Below, one piece after another: positions 11,120 through 25,289 of a stretch of DNA of 64,000 nt; within the stretch, counting starts at the first letter, position 1; every line of letters starts with the position of its first letter. The position numbers and the translations under genes are program-made. This DNA comes from Siphonodentalium dalli (taxonomy: Eukaryota > Mollusca > Scaphopoda > Gadilida > Siphonodentaliidae), in contig CP136067.1 in the NCBI GenBank assembly GCA_032622095.1, positions 57,019,899-57,083,898 on the forward strand, given 5' to 3'. The notes beneath the pieces are model-generated. The model was not told where the DNA came from. It did no database searches and saw only the letters and a list, made by a program, of their open reading frames with translations.

Positions 11120-12055
11120 CTTAGATGAGAAGTTCCAATTTTGCCCTAGAAAGGTAGCATTGTGTCTTGTCTTCGCGATAATATATACATTTATATACAC
11201 AAACGTGACAAGATTTTATCTCTATAATTTGCATCAAACTAACTTATAGTGCCTCATGGTCATCTAAAGAACGGCGACCATGTTGGGCGCCATCTTGTCT
11301 AGTGTCTATACGGTCACATTTCTTCGTGTTAACATTGCTTGAAAGTTTTTGATGGACGTAATAAGGAAAACAATTAGAGGGATGGTTAAGGCCTGGGGAT
11401 GGATGCAGACTATTATATTTGTGTTTGCCGCCGTTGCGTGACCTTTTTACCTCTGGTAACGTCACCAATGCCAAGGTCATATTTTTTATACAAGTGGATA
11501 GAGTAATCAGATACCTACAAAATGATACATCAACAGTTAAAATCAAATCTCAGAGACATCCCTCATATGGTATTACCATTTCCTCCACCCCATCATGTTT
11601 GGGAAAAATGGAAACTGTCGCTAAACTTTGACCCAGTAGGTATGCTAGGACTCAAAATATTTGCTGTTAACATCATATTTCCTGAACACATTAGGGTACA
11701 TGAAAATACCAAAGAGTTGAGTAGTGGGGGCATGAGGGGTCATACCAGCCCATGGACTCAATTGATATCCGTGCAATATTATTTTGAACATTTGGGCGAG
11801 AAATAACTTCCAGTGCGGGTTACAGAATTATCGCATGCTTGAACTGTCAATTTGTGAATTTGTCAACCATTTTAATATGTTTGCCAAGCTCCTTGAAACC
11901 TCTGAGATATGTGCGCTATACAAATATATGATATATAATATCATATACATATATTGAATGCTTTAATAACTGTATCATGAATTAACATGAAATAAGAGAT
12001 GAAGAAGAAAATTATACACGTATGCATGCACTATTTACAACATATATAGTCATCT
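11120..12055. other. No identifiable feature
   Basis: Unique-looking AT-rich DNA. The only motif noted is CGGCGACCATGTTGGGCGCC followed by ATCTTG near 11274-11297. Open frames here are short and lack recognisable domains. Confidence 0.5.
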
Positions 12056-12059
12056 TCAA

Positions 12060-12200
12060 TTTGTCCTCATCGTCATCATCATCGTCGACTTCGTCATCAT
12101 TACAACCGTCAGCTTTATTATGATAATCATCGTTATCATTATCATGATCACAACAATTATCATCACCATCATCATTATCATCATCATCACCATCAGCATT
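12060..12200 (+). repeat. Imperfect (ATC)n/(ATT)n microsatellite
   Basis: Interrupted runs of CATCATCAT, ATTATCATC and GTCATCATC. The acidic and Ile-rich frames that cross it are artefacts of the repeat. Confidence 0.9.
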
Positions 12201-12239
12201 GCCCTCCGCATTGAATCTCGGAAAGAGACGCACATTGTT

Positions 12240-13560
12240 ACCTTATGGTTCTATATAAGCGATAGCTGCATTTGGGTCAATGACATCTCCACGAGTAAGG
12301 TATATATGCTATCTCAATAGCATAGATATGGTGATTTTAAAATCAAGACATACTTAAATATATCACATGGCTTACATATGGGGTTTTAAAGTTGTTTAAA
12401 AAACATGAAGGTGTAAAATTTTGTCTGCTATTTTCATGTCGTTTTTGTTTTTGATCGTCTATTTTGCTGAACATTGGAGGACTAACGTACACGCTCACAT
12501 GCACACCTAATTCCTGCATAATTTTATCCCCAGAAAAGTGGGTCAAACGCTCTTTATTATTCACTATATCGGGAATTTAGTAACATGACACTCTCTTTTG
12601 TGCTCCATTCGAGACCTGTTAACTTCTAAATTCTATGACATACATAAGTCTTTCCGTGACATATGAAGTACTCTACGTGTAGACATAGCTCCCCAGAACT
12701 GGGCCGGTTATGAAAAAGCGAGCATGATAATTTCAGGCTTCATACTGCCACGAGGCTTCGTAAAATACAAATACCTTGAGGAAACAGAGCAACTAACATC
12801 GGTACCAAGCTCAACAAGATATTCTCCGAATGTCCCCCAATAATCATCGCTGGAGAACGTTATGTTCACGAATATGAACCATCCCAGACGTATAATTATC
12901 GTGTATCTCCTGAATACAGTCTACGCTTCTTTAAATAAATTACTACACCAAGAAACAAGAGCGGAACGTCCTGCATCGCGAAGGGATGTGTGTCTCATCT
13001 CGATGTATTGTTCGTTGCCTGTGTCACAGTGGTTATGTTTTTGATGGACTCAGACTTTATTGGCATGGTCTTGAGGTTTATCATCTCTATTGGCATAGCC
13101 TTCGATCAGCTGGTTACAAGATATTATTTACACTAGCACGGGGATTGTGGCATTTTACATTATCAGTCCTGGTAGAGATATCGTGTGGTCATCTCCCTTG
13201 AGTAAACCGTGATCTTAGTCGTTCCTGTGAGTATTAAATTCCCGCGCACGTTAATGGTATGTACACCAATAAGGACGCTGCGCAAACACTTCGTGGAATT
13301 TCCTCTAATTGAAGTATTGGAAAACACGAGGACCTTGCATTATTGTTTCCTTCCCAGGTAGTTTTTTTTTATTGGGGACATGCTCGGATATCACGTCAGC
13401 ATCACGCTGCTTCACAATATTCATAAAGCGTGTCGACTCGTGCCGAGTCAAATTCGTGGTTAAAATCGATGTGTGTCTCTCAGACACATATGTATGCGTG
13501 TACTTCTGGCGTGTTGCAATATTGTATGACAAACTCCGCACTTGGGTCGATAGAAAATAT
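12240..13560. other. No identifiable feature
   Basis: Short open frames only, with no motif I recognise. The stretch just before 13570 may hold further decayed LINE sequence upstream of the YADD motif, but I cannot support it. Confidence 0.4.
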
Positions 13561-13569
13561 GATTGAAGA

Positions 13570-14330
13570 CGAGTTAGGTATCTATATGAAATTGCTTGTG
13601 CTTCTATATGCTGATGATACGTTATATTTTCCGATTCTATGCAACAAATGAGACGAAATCTTAATTATTTTTTTCAGATTATTGTTCGTTTTGGAAACTT
13701 ACTGTTAATATAACAAAAATGAAATTATGGTACTCGGTTCTGGGCCCAAAACCAAATCTCATCTTTCCCTAAATGGTAACTCAATAGAAGCAGTAGATGA
13801 ATATACATATCTGGAAATACCTTTAACGAACGCGAAATTTTTTAGTAAAGCTCGAAAACACATACTCGCCAAAGCAACTCATGCCATGATTGTATAGCTT
13901 GATTTATAAATCACGGGAAATGAATAACGCAATGGCACAACAGATTTAATTGTTTTGGGAAGGTAGTTAAACCTATTACAGTGTACGGCTGTGAAATATG
14001 GGATTATCAAAATATTCGGGATTTCGACAAAATCCAATTGAAATTTTTGAAATACGTTTAAATTTAAAACCGGAGTACACCATATGTTGCGGTATATGGT
14101 AAAACTGGAATTTATCCAACAAGAATAGATATGGATGTTCATATGATTGCATACTGGGTGAGTGTTACCAATTCCTGAAGTGTGAATATTAATGCTATTG
14201 TTTATAGATTGTTACTACAGTTGTATACGACGAACCAGTATATATGGACCCATGGCTGAAGCATGTCGAAAATATGTTTATAGAACACATATTAATACTA
14301 TATATGGATTATAAAAGGCACTTTGCAAAT
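13570..14330 (+). pseudogene. LINE-B reverse transcriptase C-terminal fragment
   Basis: ELGIYMKLLVLLYADDT gives RT motif C (YADD at 13607-13618). Out-of-frame pieces then follow in the expected order: MVLGSGPKTKSHLSLNG, EYTYL.IPLTN (the Y-x-Y-L-G thumb motif), KARKHILAKATHAM, NLKPEYTICCG and GIYPTRIDMDVHMIAYW, and finally IVYRLLLQLY and PWLKHVENM. This is the same ORF2 type as LINE-A, truncated at the 5' side and broken by many small indels. No 3' tail is evident. Confidence 0.88.
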
Positions 14331-14730
14331 TGGCCCCACGTGGGTCAAAACATATGTTAAACAAGACAGTAATGGGGTTGATCACCAGACTGTAAAGACT
14401 GAGATGACTGGAACTCTGAAGACTACAATGGTCAGTACCTGTCAAACAGTAGAGAGTCTTCGTTGAAGGGTGGTAGGGCATATGGGGGTGTTCACCTTGT
14501 AATTTCTAACTGCACACCCGACCCCTCCCCCAATAGATCATTGCCCATTACCTCCCAAATGGACCAAACTAAATTACAACTGGTACTTCAAGCTATCCAA
14601 CTGTTGGAAATTTATCAAAACCTTATTATTATATGTAATATAGGAATATGTATACAAGTACCAGACATGAATTCATAGTATAGATAGGGTGGCTGCGGGA
14701 GTGTTAAATCTCATATATCTGCCCTTATTT

Positions 14731-15150
14731 AACATAACATAACATAACATAACATAACATCAAGATACACAGAACGAGTCGAATGTCTCTTAGTTCCGGA
14801 TTATGTCAAAAGTTATTTTACTGCATGGCAATCCATCCCTTCTGTATCATATTCGTACCGTATTGGGCGGAAGTGATTGTCCAATAGAGGTTTTAATTCT
14901 GCTAGCGTTTGCGATTGTACAATATAATCAGGCAGGGCATTCCAGCTGGAAACAATTCGGTTGCAGAAGAAGAACATCCCGATATCCTTCGACGATCTCG
15001 AATATGCCAATTTCATAGTGTTACCTCTTGTTCGTGTGTACACTGCTCGCTTGAACAGTTTACTCTCGTCCACGTTGTATAACTCACTCTGGTATTGGAA
15101 CCAAATGTAAATCCCAATCTATGAGATTCATAGATCTAGTAATTTCAAAG
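14731..15150 (-). pseudogene. LINE-C ORF2 C-terminus with (TGTTA)n 3' tail
   Basis: The minus-strand frame 15073-14813 reads DESKLFKRAVYTRTRGN, SRSSKDIGMFFFCNRIVSSW and NALPDYIVQSQTLAELK. This is the conserved end of CR1/L2/Rex-type ORF2 proteins (typically RTRGH...K..FF.NRV...WN.LP). The stop is followed by about 50 bp of 3' UTR and then the pentamer tail at 14731-14761, as expected for LINEs with microsatellite tails. The sequence upstream (15074-15150) is frameshifted. It is a 5'-truncated copy. Confidence 0.87.
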
Positions 15151-15730
15151 GGTATATTATAGAAGTTGAAGTGAGTTCATTTTCCTTAAAATAAGTTACA
15201 CAATTTAGGGAAGGGTTATAAATAAAACACATCATTATCACAGATGAAAATGAGTTAATAGTCTATATAAACATAATATTGTAACACCTGCCTCTACAAC
15301 TGCATAGAACACAGTACATTTAAATTGAAATGAGTGACACAAATAAACATTATTCAGGCGTTATTTGTTTATCAAACACTGTCAGATAAGATACGATCTC
15401 ATTGCATACACACGAAACATTAGATAGAATGGCTGGCAGACAAGCTTTATGTTGTTGTCAATGAAATAGATGACTTCTCAAATAATATTCTGGCATTAGG
15501 AATGTGAAAGAACAGCATTCGTGACAGGGGTACACGCACTTACTTGACCCTTCTATTGGCAAAGGTAACGGTCTGTCTGTTCACGGTTTCTCTCCCAGAC
15601 CCCTTGACCGATTTCAACTAAATTTGGTGAGGTGAGTCGGTGTACACTGGTGGATTTTATAACGTGGTCAGTTTTTCTAAATTTAAATTTAAAATTTGAA
15701 ATTACATTATCATGAAAAAACAAATTGAGC
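15150..15730. other. No identifiable feature
   Basis: AT-rich spacer between LINE-C and the left inverted arm. Contains no motif I recognise. Confidence 0.4.
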
Positions 15731-15732
15731 AA

Positions 15733-16860
15733 GTAGTAGAGGCTCTTATGTACTCCCGTGTGCACTTTGTGAAGAAATATAGCGACTATGCCAATGACGC
15801 TGCTTGATATCTCAGGCACCAGAAAAAAAATGTTAGACACCTTGGGGTCGCGACTGGGTGGATTTATGACGTCATCAAGATGGCCGCCATACACAATTTC
15901 ACAGTATGCACTTAGTCAGTTTGATTAATATCTACTTGTAAATTTATTATAGAAATTTGATTATCTCACCACTGACGTGAAACTAATACCCCATACTTCC
16001 ATATGACAGAAAAAGTGGCCACCAAAAAACCAAGATGGCCGCCAAAATGGCGACCGAAATTCGGAAAATTGATGATTTTTTCTCACTTTCCTCTTGAATC
16101 ATTAACCGATGTTTGAAATTTGTAACGAATAAAGACCTAAATTTGAATAAATTCTAGTATCCAACCATTTCTACAACATAATATGTCATATTTCGGATCT
16201 CATTCCTGCCAGCTATCTTTAAAATGTGAATTCAAAAATGTGCTATGAAAGTTAACCAAAATTCAATTATATGATTCTAGCCAAGAGTTGAACAGAAAAT
16301 AACTGAATTTGATGAAGATAATGTAAAAATGTTTTAAATATGTAAATTGCCATATAGTTACACTGAAAATAATGCATTTTCGTTTAAGATGGAGAAATCA
16401 CCAAAATGGAGAAATCACCAAAATCTGTCCAATTTTTATTAATATCACTCATGTGTTGGGGAAAAGTAAATATATGTGAATATGTGCTACTTTTTCGCGG
16501 ACATCCATGGACTTATGGAATGATTTGTAAATTTGGTGAACCATACAGCTGCTTATACCCGAGAATTCAACAGAATTATACCACGAAAATTAAGTCAAAC
16601 CATCTTCATGGCAGCCACACAAATTTGCAGAATGGGCACTGAGTGAGGAAGAAAATTTAACACAGAAAATGAAAAATATTTCTACGGCAATGATAAAATT
16701 GCACCAAGCTTTCTTTTGAAAGAACAAGATTGATAAAAAAAAACCCAGAAGGCTGTCAAAATGGCGACCGAAATATAGAAATATAGAAATGTGTTGAATT
16801 ATTACACATGCCACTTACATCATTTTCGGTTATTACGTGCGCTCGCGCAACAGTATGGCG
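15733..16860 (+). repeat. Left arm of a 6.8-kb inverted repeat; internal period about 360 bp
   Basis: Reverse-complementary to 21300-22575 over most of its length. Shared landmarks include TAGAGGCTCTTATGT, TTGTGAAGAAATATAGC, GGGGTCGCGACTGGGTGG and ATGACGTCATCAAGATGG. AAGATGGC-type motifs at about 16032, 16388 and 16760 give a spacing of 354-370 bp, so each arm is itself a short tandem array. Confidence 0.85.
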
Positions 16861-19800
16861 ATCAGACAGATTCGTAGGTTGGTGTCACTCTGCTCCGTTT
16901 CACTCCATGACGTCACCAAAAACGACGTAAAACCTCGTGGCGTTCTGACATTTTTACTGTGCCGCGTTTTTGGTATGTTTATTTTATGTGTTGTTTTCGA
17001 TTATTTGTTTGTCGCCAATATCGCCATTTGTCGGGATTACCTGTTTCCATATTTAAAACTGGCATGCTCGTAGTGAGCCTCGATTTCGATTTTTTCTCCC
17101 AGGTCAAAATACGTCAGAGTTATGACAAAAATAGATCGACCTACATTTTCTCCATCATAACTCTACATCAAAGAGTCTATAGACTCCGTCGGGACCTACA
17201 TAGACTCCTTCATTGTTGGGTATTTTTACTTATAATTGGGAAGTTTTATCATTTTTGGTTTGTGCGAAGACCTCTTTTTATCGTGCGGGAAAAGAGAGAC
17301 ATTCAAAACGCGATTTCGTAATTCGACGCAATAGGCTGAATAGCCTAACCTTCAGCCGAGTTCCGGGTCAAATACGACGAATGACGTAACACAAAACAAA
17401 ACGCATTTGTTGACACAAACACCGTTTGAAGAGTTTATTATTACATAAAATGATCGTTATTGATTAATTATTGATTAATTATTTATATGTATTGTTGCAT
17501 ATTGGCTGCTATCAATATTTACACACAATCATGGTATCTTATAATTGCTCCTTTGGTCAACTTTGACTATCGGAAAATGAAAATGAAAATATGCCGCTGA
17601 AAAAATTGTAATCGATATTAAAGTCTCATCCTTTCGGCAACATGGAATTGGTTTTAATTACTTAAATGATTAATATAGTAATTAGCCTTTTATCTGTGAT
17701 GAAATGAGAAATGTCTTTTGCTAACATTAAATAAAATAAAATAAATTAAGTAAAATACAGTGAAATTATTTTTTTAATTATTTTTTATTACATTTTTGCG
17801 CACGTTGGCATCTCTCTGAGTGCATTCTAGTTTGTAAACTGTGGCGAGTAGGAATTGTCTTTGTTTTTATCAGTCATGACACCAAGTACTTTGGAAAACA
17901 TATTATGCTGTAATTTGTGTCTAATTGTTGTCCATACTCCGAAAAAAGCAAATTAAATAATTCGCTATGTAATTTCACAAATAAACTTGCTTCTCGAGGT
18001 TCTAGATTAACATTGGACATAAATAGCCATAATAAAACAAACAAAAGTGTACACAGTTTTAAATATCGTTAGTGTCATTCAATTACACTCGACATTGATC
18101 TATTTGACCCAAGATGGTCGCCAGAATGGCCGCCAAAACTCACAGTTATAAAATGTGACAAATGTTTATATTCTCAAACGGCATTTAGCAAAGGAGTTGG
18201 ATATATTCGCCCAATCTAAATTAGATACTATCATGTTAAGGTATATTGTGACTATGTTTGACCAAACATAGTTTGTTTATAATCGAGAATATATCAGAAT
18301 GGACTCTTAGAAACCTAACATGAAATTGCCCAATATAATTTAAACGATCCTGCCCGTTTCCTGGGAAGGAAGTCAAACCAGATATGTGCTGACTATCATT
18401 ATAAGGTCATAACGAGTACTCGAACGCAAAAGAATCCCTGCAGTCATAATACAGACAGAAATCCAACTTTATGGCTATATTATTTCGTTTGGGGCAGATC
18501 TGCTTTATTCGTTGCCTATTCTTGATTAATTGTTGACCACGTTGATTTCGCACGGCCGCAAAAATTTAGAAGATTCAGGAAAAATATCACACCTTGACTT
18601 CATCGAAGTCGAAGTTGCATTGCTATCATACCGCCACCGGGAAATATAATTGCTCAACTTAGAAATACACAGGCATTACATGTTAGTGCAAATATTATTT
18701 CGTATCTAATTATGAAACAGTTGTGTCTAATAAGATACAATAAGGGGAGATTGCATTGTTCAGTTTCTTGTTTTTGGCATCTCTGTGTTCATCACCCGAA
18801 ATTCGTTTGAATGGTTGAGACATTGTCACACTTCTCAAGACGTGAGTCAGCACATGTACCAATCTTGTTACTTCGTCCAATAGATGGTCACATTGATGGT
18901 AGCCTAACTACAACCAACTCACCCCAGCAACTACAGTTGAATTACAAACTCATCTCGCAAGCTAACAGAGCTCACCACAAAACTCTCCGACTGCATATCA
19001 GAGACTCCATATAGAATGTTTTTTTCGGTTGTGGAATGGAGAGTCCATAATACAGATTTAATAAATAAATGTCAATACGGCCGCTGACCTCATAGCAGAT
19101 ACATTGCATATTCACTTCGATGTAGTCTAACAGAACTGTGCACCTAACCGAGTTAATGCTTGTCAGTTTATTTTAGAATATGTCAAAACATCAGTATCGG
19201 GCAAAAATAGCCTAAGGTTTGTCATTCTCCATGTCGAGTCCAGCAAGTGACAATAACGGCACCTCAACTTCTTCCTGGTTGTCAACGAAACAATATCGTG
19301 AAATCAAAATGCCTATGCATAGTGCCTGGATATTTAGTGATGAAATACCTCATCGAAACACCAGAAGCTCATCTTTGGTACATGCCATATGATGGTGAAT
19401 CGAACTAATGAATACATTGACGGGTCATCAAGATAATTTAATGGAACGTTTATTAAGATTTCTTGCAAAACGTCCACATGGGGACATTCATTAGCATTAT
19501 ACATCAACTGTTAGTTCACAGAAAGTAAAGATCTTCGAATCACAGAAACCCCGCAATCTCGAACGAAATCCTTTAATTGTCCATCGAACAAATGTAGTTT
19601 ATAGAATTTGTTGGCAAACCGTACAACCATAATAGTCGGATCCACAAGTAGGCCAATAACAAGCTTGGAATATAGATACTGCGCAAAAGTTGGAAGTAAT
19701 AGATAACAATGTTATTCTTGAATTGAGAGAATATTGTGGATTGTTAGCTATTTGAAGAGTCCATAACTGAAATATACTTCAACTATTGCTCAGGAAGGTA

Positions 19801-21300
19801 TAATATTACAACGTTTAACGACCTGAGTTTTCTGCAGACCTGATTTCATTGTAGTGGGATATCAAATGTTCCTGTATAAAACATCTGGAAAGAATACTAC
19901 AAACTTTCCACCCAATAATAATACATGTACCCCAACATGTCGGTGAGTTGAATTGCCTCTACAGCCAAGTCGAACTGTGCATTGGTGCGAAAATTATTAT
20001 CAATTTTATCTGGAACATTGCCGATAGCCGATACAATTACAGAAATGCAGGCATTTAAAGAAAATTTGGTGTGAATATATTTCTTGTATGACATTTTGAT
20101 GAGACCGCATAACGCAAGCATGAAAGAACTTCGATAACACATGTGACAAATATGACATAAGTGCATAAGTTCTGCACAGGAAGACGGGGATCATACACGG
20201 AACGAACTTGTAGTATATGCGATATCCAGAAAACTATCTCTGTGGAACTCAATACACATGTATACCAATTGAACTCATTATATGAGGCTATCTTCCTATC
20301 ATAGCTCGATCAAAATCAGCCACGCTTTCGCAAATCTTGGGTCTGGAGTCAGTGAGTTGACATATGAGCTGTCCAGAGCTCCACAACAGTTTCTGTTTTG
20401 GTACGAACCTGAACATAATTTATCACTAGTCGCTACATATCGCATGTAATAAGCAGAGGTCTGGTAGAAATCCGCCGATGCGATTCTTCTTCGCAGAAGA
20501 CAGATATAGCTCACATCTGAACGCTCTCGTTTGGTAGTCTGCGACAAAGCAATTACTGTCATATAATCCCCTGATGCACACACAATATGAACTAGATGTT
20601 ATTCAAGGACGAGCAATTGTAAAAAAAATTCAGTTTCACAAAAGTATACCCTGTGTTTTCGTATATGTATATTAATAAGAACGAATCACACAAATATTAG
20701 CTCCTATTCTTATATTTGGACTTAGTATACACTAATTGTTAAGCTTGTTAACATGGAAGATGTCTGTAATGTCAACGCATTATATGCCGCTACTGTTTTG
20801 GGGTACTGCATTGTGTGATGTCCATTCAATTAATTTCCGTGAGCAGCTGAATTTCGGTAGAATTGACTTAGTACGATGGCATTACATGAGCAATACGGGA
20901 GTCAAGTGAAAAATTGTTAGCCAAGCCCCATAATGGGGGCGATATCAAGGGGAAGTAATTAAAGTATTGCTCAATACCGACAGCCTTATAGTTGAGGTAG
21001 GGATTTTTCTCCAGTCGAGTCACCCAAATCAGGACATTTCCGCTGTACATGTAATGATGGATGTAATCAGCATATATTCAGATTTGGATATTTTCAAATA
21101 GGTCAACATCAGATGAATTTATCTACTTTTCATGGTTTCTGTTTCCATTCTCATGAAATCTCGGATATAAACAGCTACTGTTCGCAAAATATTCATATTG
21201 TATCAGATTGTATCAGCATTCCTGGCACTTTTGTCAACAGGGGAACAAATGTGTTTACCAGTAGTCACTGAAACCCACATTATGAGCGTTATCAATGAAA
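16860..21300. other. Interior between the inverted arms; no recognisable gene
   Basis: The sequence holds a lone CAAGATGGTCGCC motif with GAATGGCCGCC (about 18110-18130). On the minus strand, an open frame (20583-20299) shows no recognisable domain and starts with GTG. A possible hairpin lies at ATAGGCTGAATAGCCTA (about 17328). If the arms belong to one large foldback element, this is its cargo. Confidence 0.45.
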
Positions 21301-22575
21301 ACTAGCAAATTTGGATGATTTCTCCATTTTGGTAACCATCTGAGTCACCATCCTGAATTTAGATTCATGTGGATAATAATATCTTAATCTAACATATCAT
21401 GGTTGTCGAATGATTAGATAGTATAATTCATTCAAAATAAGGTTGCTAGTAGCCACCGATTTCAAACCGCTGTGAATAATTTAAGAGGCGAGTGTGAAAA
21501 ATCATCAATTATTAGAATTTCGGTCGCCGTTTTTGGAGCCATCTTGGATTTTTAGGTCCAAATTGCACCGTCAAGAGGAAGTGTGATCCAATGGTATTAT
21601 TGGTCGCGAAACATAATCATTTCACTATCTAAATTTTCCTCCCAGACTCAATGCCAACTCTGAAATTGTTCATGGTTGCCATTTTGATGATTTCATCTCA
21701 TTTTCGTCGTTTCATTCTCTCGAATTCTTGAGTATAAACAGCCATTGTTCACAAACTATTCATATTGTTTCATATCTCCATGTTATTACGCCAACACGGA
21801 GCAAATATATTCACCTATATTAACTAAATCGCACATTAGGAGTGATATCAAAGAAAAATTGACAAATTTTAGTGATTTATCAATATTGGCAACCATTTTG
21901 GTCGCCATCTTGAATACAGATGCACTTTTTTGGTTGTAATTATATGGCAATCTATATGTTCAAACCTGTTGCAAATGTTTGTCATCAAAATCAGCTATTT
22001 TCTGGGTAACACTTGGCTTGAATTACAAAATCGATATTTGGTAAAATTTCATAGCATATTTATGAATTCACATTTTGACGACATTTTGTAGGAATAAGAC
22101 ACAAACTATGACATATTATCATGTCCAAATGGTTAGGTGTTCAAATGTATTTTAAATTAAGTTGCTATTAGCCACAGATTTCAAACAACCGTGAATGTTT
22201 TAAGAGAAATGTGTGAAAATTCATCATTTTCCCGAACTTCGGTCGCCATTTTGGCGGCCATCTTGGTTAAATGTGGTCAATTTTTCTGTCAAAGAGAAGC
22301 CTGTTATCATAGTATCACAACAGTAGATAAATATTATATTTCCTACCATAAATTCACTACCAGCTATTAATCAAACTGATTCAGTGCCTACTCTGAAATG
22401 CTGGATGGCGGTCATCTTGATGACGTCATAAAACCACCCAGTCGCGACCCCCAGGTGTCTAACATTTGTTTTCTGGTGCCCCAGATATCAAGCAACATCA
22501 TGAGCATAGTGGCTATATTTCTTCACAAAATGCACACGGTAGCCAAAAAATGGACATAAGAGCCTCTACTAAAGG
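21300..22575 (-). repeat. Right arm of the 6.8-kb inverted repeat
   Basis: Mirror image of 15733-16860, ending at ACATAAGAGCCTCTAC (about 22555). GCCATCTTG-type motifs lie at about 21540, 21905, 22258 and 22408, so most are spaced 345-365 bp. Divergence from the left arm by eye is around 20-25%. Confidence 0.85.
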
Positions 22576-22599
22576 AGTAAAATGTAAAATCTAAAAAAA

Positions 22600-24910
22600 A
22601 AAAATCCATTTCATTTTGTTTATGTGATATGAAACACTCCGGTAGGATGATCAAATATAATTGAAGAATAATCTTACTCAACGTATTTATTTTAACAATT
22701 ACTATATCCAAATTGACAACACACACCGTCATTCTTATATATTCGGTGACTCAATTCAATGTTTATTTCGCATTAAACTGTAATTACAGTATTTGAGAGT
22801 ATTTGAGAGTAGTACACACTATATCATGCAGACGCAGATAATTATGTATAAGTTTGGGGGAAATCCGCGACAAATTGTGTTCTTGTCCCTTCCCTTTTCT
22901 GCCCCTGACAACAACAGCGTCGTTTTAGAAAATTCTAACCCGCACCATTATCTTCCTCGTAAAAAGTTACCCTCGTGAATAGAACACAGACAGACATACA
23001 GACCGACAGACACACATTCGCAAATATAGATATAGATGTCACCATAAGCGATTATGCCACTATACAACAGAATCTAATTCTTTAAAATATTGAAATGTGT
23101 GCCACCTCATTGAGTTAGTTTGATAGTGCATGTTTATATGAGTATTAACATGTTCATATTTTGCAAACATAAATCTTCCTTTTGTGTCGAATGTTGGGGT
23201 ATTCCAATACACTTGTCATAAATGGAGTTACACCGCCTTCCATGCTAGGATCTATATTCGCACTCCATTTCTGTGTCGGTTATGGAAGTTGCAATTTTAA
23301 TGCACCCATCATAAGGTGCCTTCTCCGCTGGTGATCTCTACCCGAAAATGATTTGACGCGGAGAGTATATCCACGTGGTTCTCGCATTCACGCAGTGCAT
23401 AGCTTGAGCTGCATGTAGACCCCCCCCCTATGCGGATTTTTGGTGGTTATTATATCTTTGTAGAACTATATCGGTCCTTCAATTTGCCGGTTGTTTGCCA
23501 TCTGGCGATGGGGGCTTTATAGAGTTATCGGTCTTTGAATCCAAGATGGCCGCCAATGTTGAATATCTATAGGAATCACGGAACTAAATGGTTTCCCATA
23601 GGCGACAGTGTTAACGTTTCGGCCAAATTCACTGAATTGAAGCCTGCATGCCATATCAGTGATGTTTACCCGGCTAGATTGACACCAGTTGATCACGAAA
23701 ATGGTAGAAAAATCATAGGTCATGTGTTTACTTTTTAAAATAAATCCCCAAGTGTACGACAGGGCTATCCCACAGCCAAATTTGATCTGGACAAATCCAG
23801 AACTACAGCAGCTAATTAAATAAATTTCCCGCTCACAAAAATCCATTCCCCCATGCATTCACCAGTTTAAATTATTTAGATATGATGTACAAATCAAATA
23901 AACGCGATGTCATCCTTTAATAACGTGTCGCATGTATCATGATGCAGGTGAAGGTCATTCTTCAGTTACCTTCACCTTTAGAACACATTTAGCTCCCTGA
24001 TTCCTAACCAGGTAAATTTCAATTCGCAATTACTCAGGAAGTTTATGAGGTATTACGTCGTGCAATATGCCATTCTATTGATAATTAAGTAGTCCTTATT
24101 TGTAGCTATTTTGAGAGAAATATTTCCCCTACCCCCAATAAGGATTTTATCGCAAAAAATCACAGTAGTTTTATAAAAATCGCTATAAAATGAAAAAGCC
24201 CCCACGCCCGAGTGGCAAACAAGCAGATACATGTGTGAAATACATCCCTCTATCTGAAAAAACATAGTCGGCAAAAATCCGCACAGGGGGAGGGTGGCCA
24301 TATGGTAGCTCAAGGTCTAGTGTGCTTCCAACCCAACTACAACAGACGTAATTGGGGAAATTGGTTTTGACGACCCTTTGTCAGTCTCAAAACCCAGTCC
24401 GTTTCTTCTACCTTCCACAAGAGCACTTTGCGCTTCTGACGAATCTACACTCCAGCATGTTCACACCAAGAACATTTATCTAGAGCTTTAATGAACAAAG
24501 TACGCAATTGTTTTACTTAACGGTGCGTGCAAGTCACGTGCACGCCAGCGTGTAACACATATTGTGCACGCTAACCTGTAAGAGTACATGTGCTGCAGCA
24601 ATAGAGTTACTGTTCTTCTGCTAGAGTTGCAACGTGCGTTGTTCGAATATTTTTATACGCAAATAATTGCCCAAAATATACAGATAAGCGCGCCCAGTGT
24701 ATAAATTACCTATATAAATATACAAATGTATTGTATACAGCGCAAAACTAATGTTTTATGTTTGTTTTTAACAGAGTTGTTTAGGAATACACGCATATGT
24801 GTTAACGGCGAAGTGTACAAACCCCAATAACTTGAACCGTGTCATGGGGTGTGGTTTCGTTGTAATATTTTTTTTAACAGAACAAAAGCATCGCTAGGGC
24901 GTGCCAAAAT
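22600..24910. other. No identifiable gene; minor repeats only
   Basis: A GACAGACA-type tract lies at 22988-23013, a lone CCAAGATGGCCGCC motif at about 23542, and a C7 tract at about 23422. Nothing else recognisable. Confidence 0.45.
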
Positions 24911-24919
24911 ACCCAAGTG

Positions 24920-25262
24920 GTAATTCCGACAAAGGGCAATAACTCTGGTTACAATTCGAACTTGACCTGTAAGTTGGGCTATAGTATAAACTCACATATA
25001 GAATACAAAATGTCATGCCATTCAGTAAGATTTACTAAATTAGTTATCATCCTGAAACGAAAATTGAGTGCAAATTCCAACAAAAAGAGTCATAACTCTA
25101 GTGAAATTGGCGGGTGGAACTCGAATTATAACTTGACATATTTTGTGCTATAGTAAACCCACATACCAAATTTCATTCCATTGAGTTGCGAATAACTAAA
25201 GTTATCATTCGTAAACCAAAAGCGAACGGACGGACGGGGGAGAGATGGATGGATGGACAGGC
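24920..25262 (+). repeat. Two-unit copy of the 'AAAGTTATCAT' tandem family with GGACGGACGG tail
   Basis: Shares GGCAATAACTCT, GAACTTGACCTGT, AAACCCACATACCAAATTTC and ACTAAAGTTATCATYCG with the array at 360-1118. It ends in GGACGGACGGGGGAGAG and (ATGG)n, which suggests the 3' tail of a retroposed element. Confidence 0.85.
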
Positions 25263-25289
25263 CAATAACATAAGACGTCCAGTTTTTTT

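Noticed and set aside
12012-12320. Asp-rich and Ile-rich frames on both strands
   Set aside because: Artefact of the imperfect ATC microsatellite.
19897-20583. Possible exons on the minus strand with a pyrimidine tract upstream
   Set aside because: No recognisable domain, the start is GTG, an in-frame stop lies just upstream, and no convincing splice pair joins the frames.
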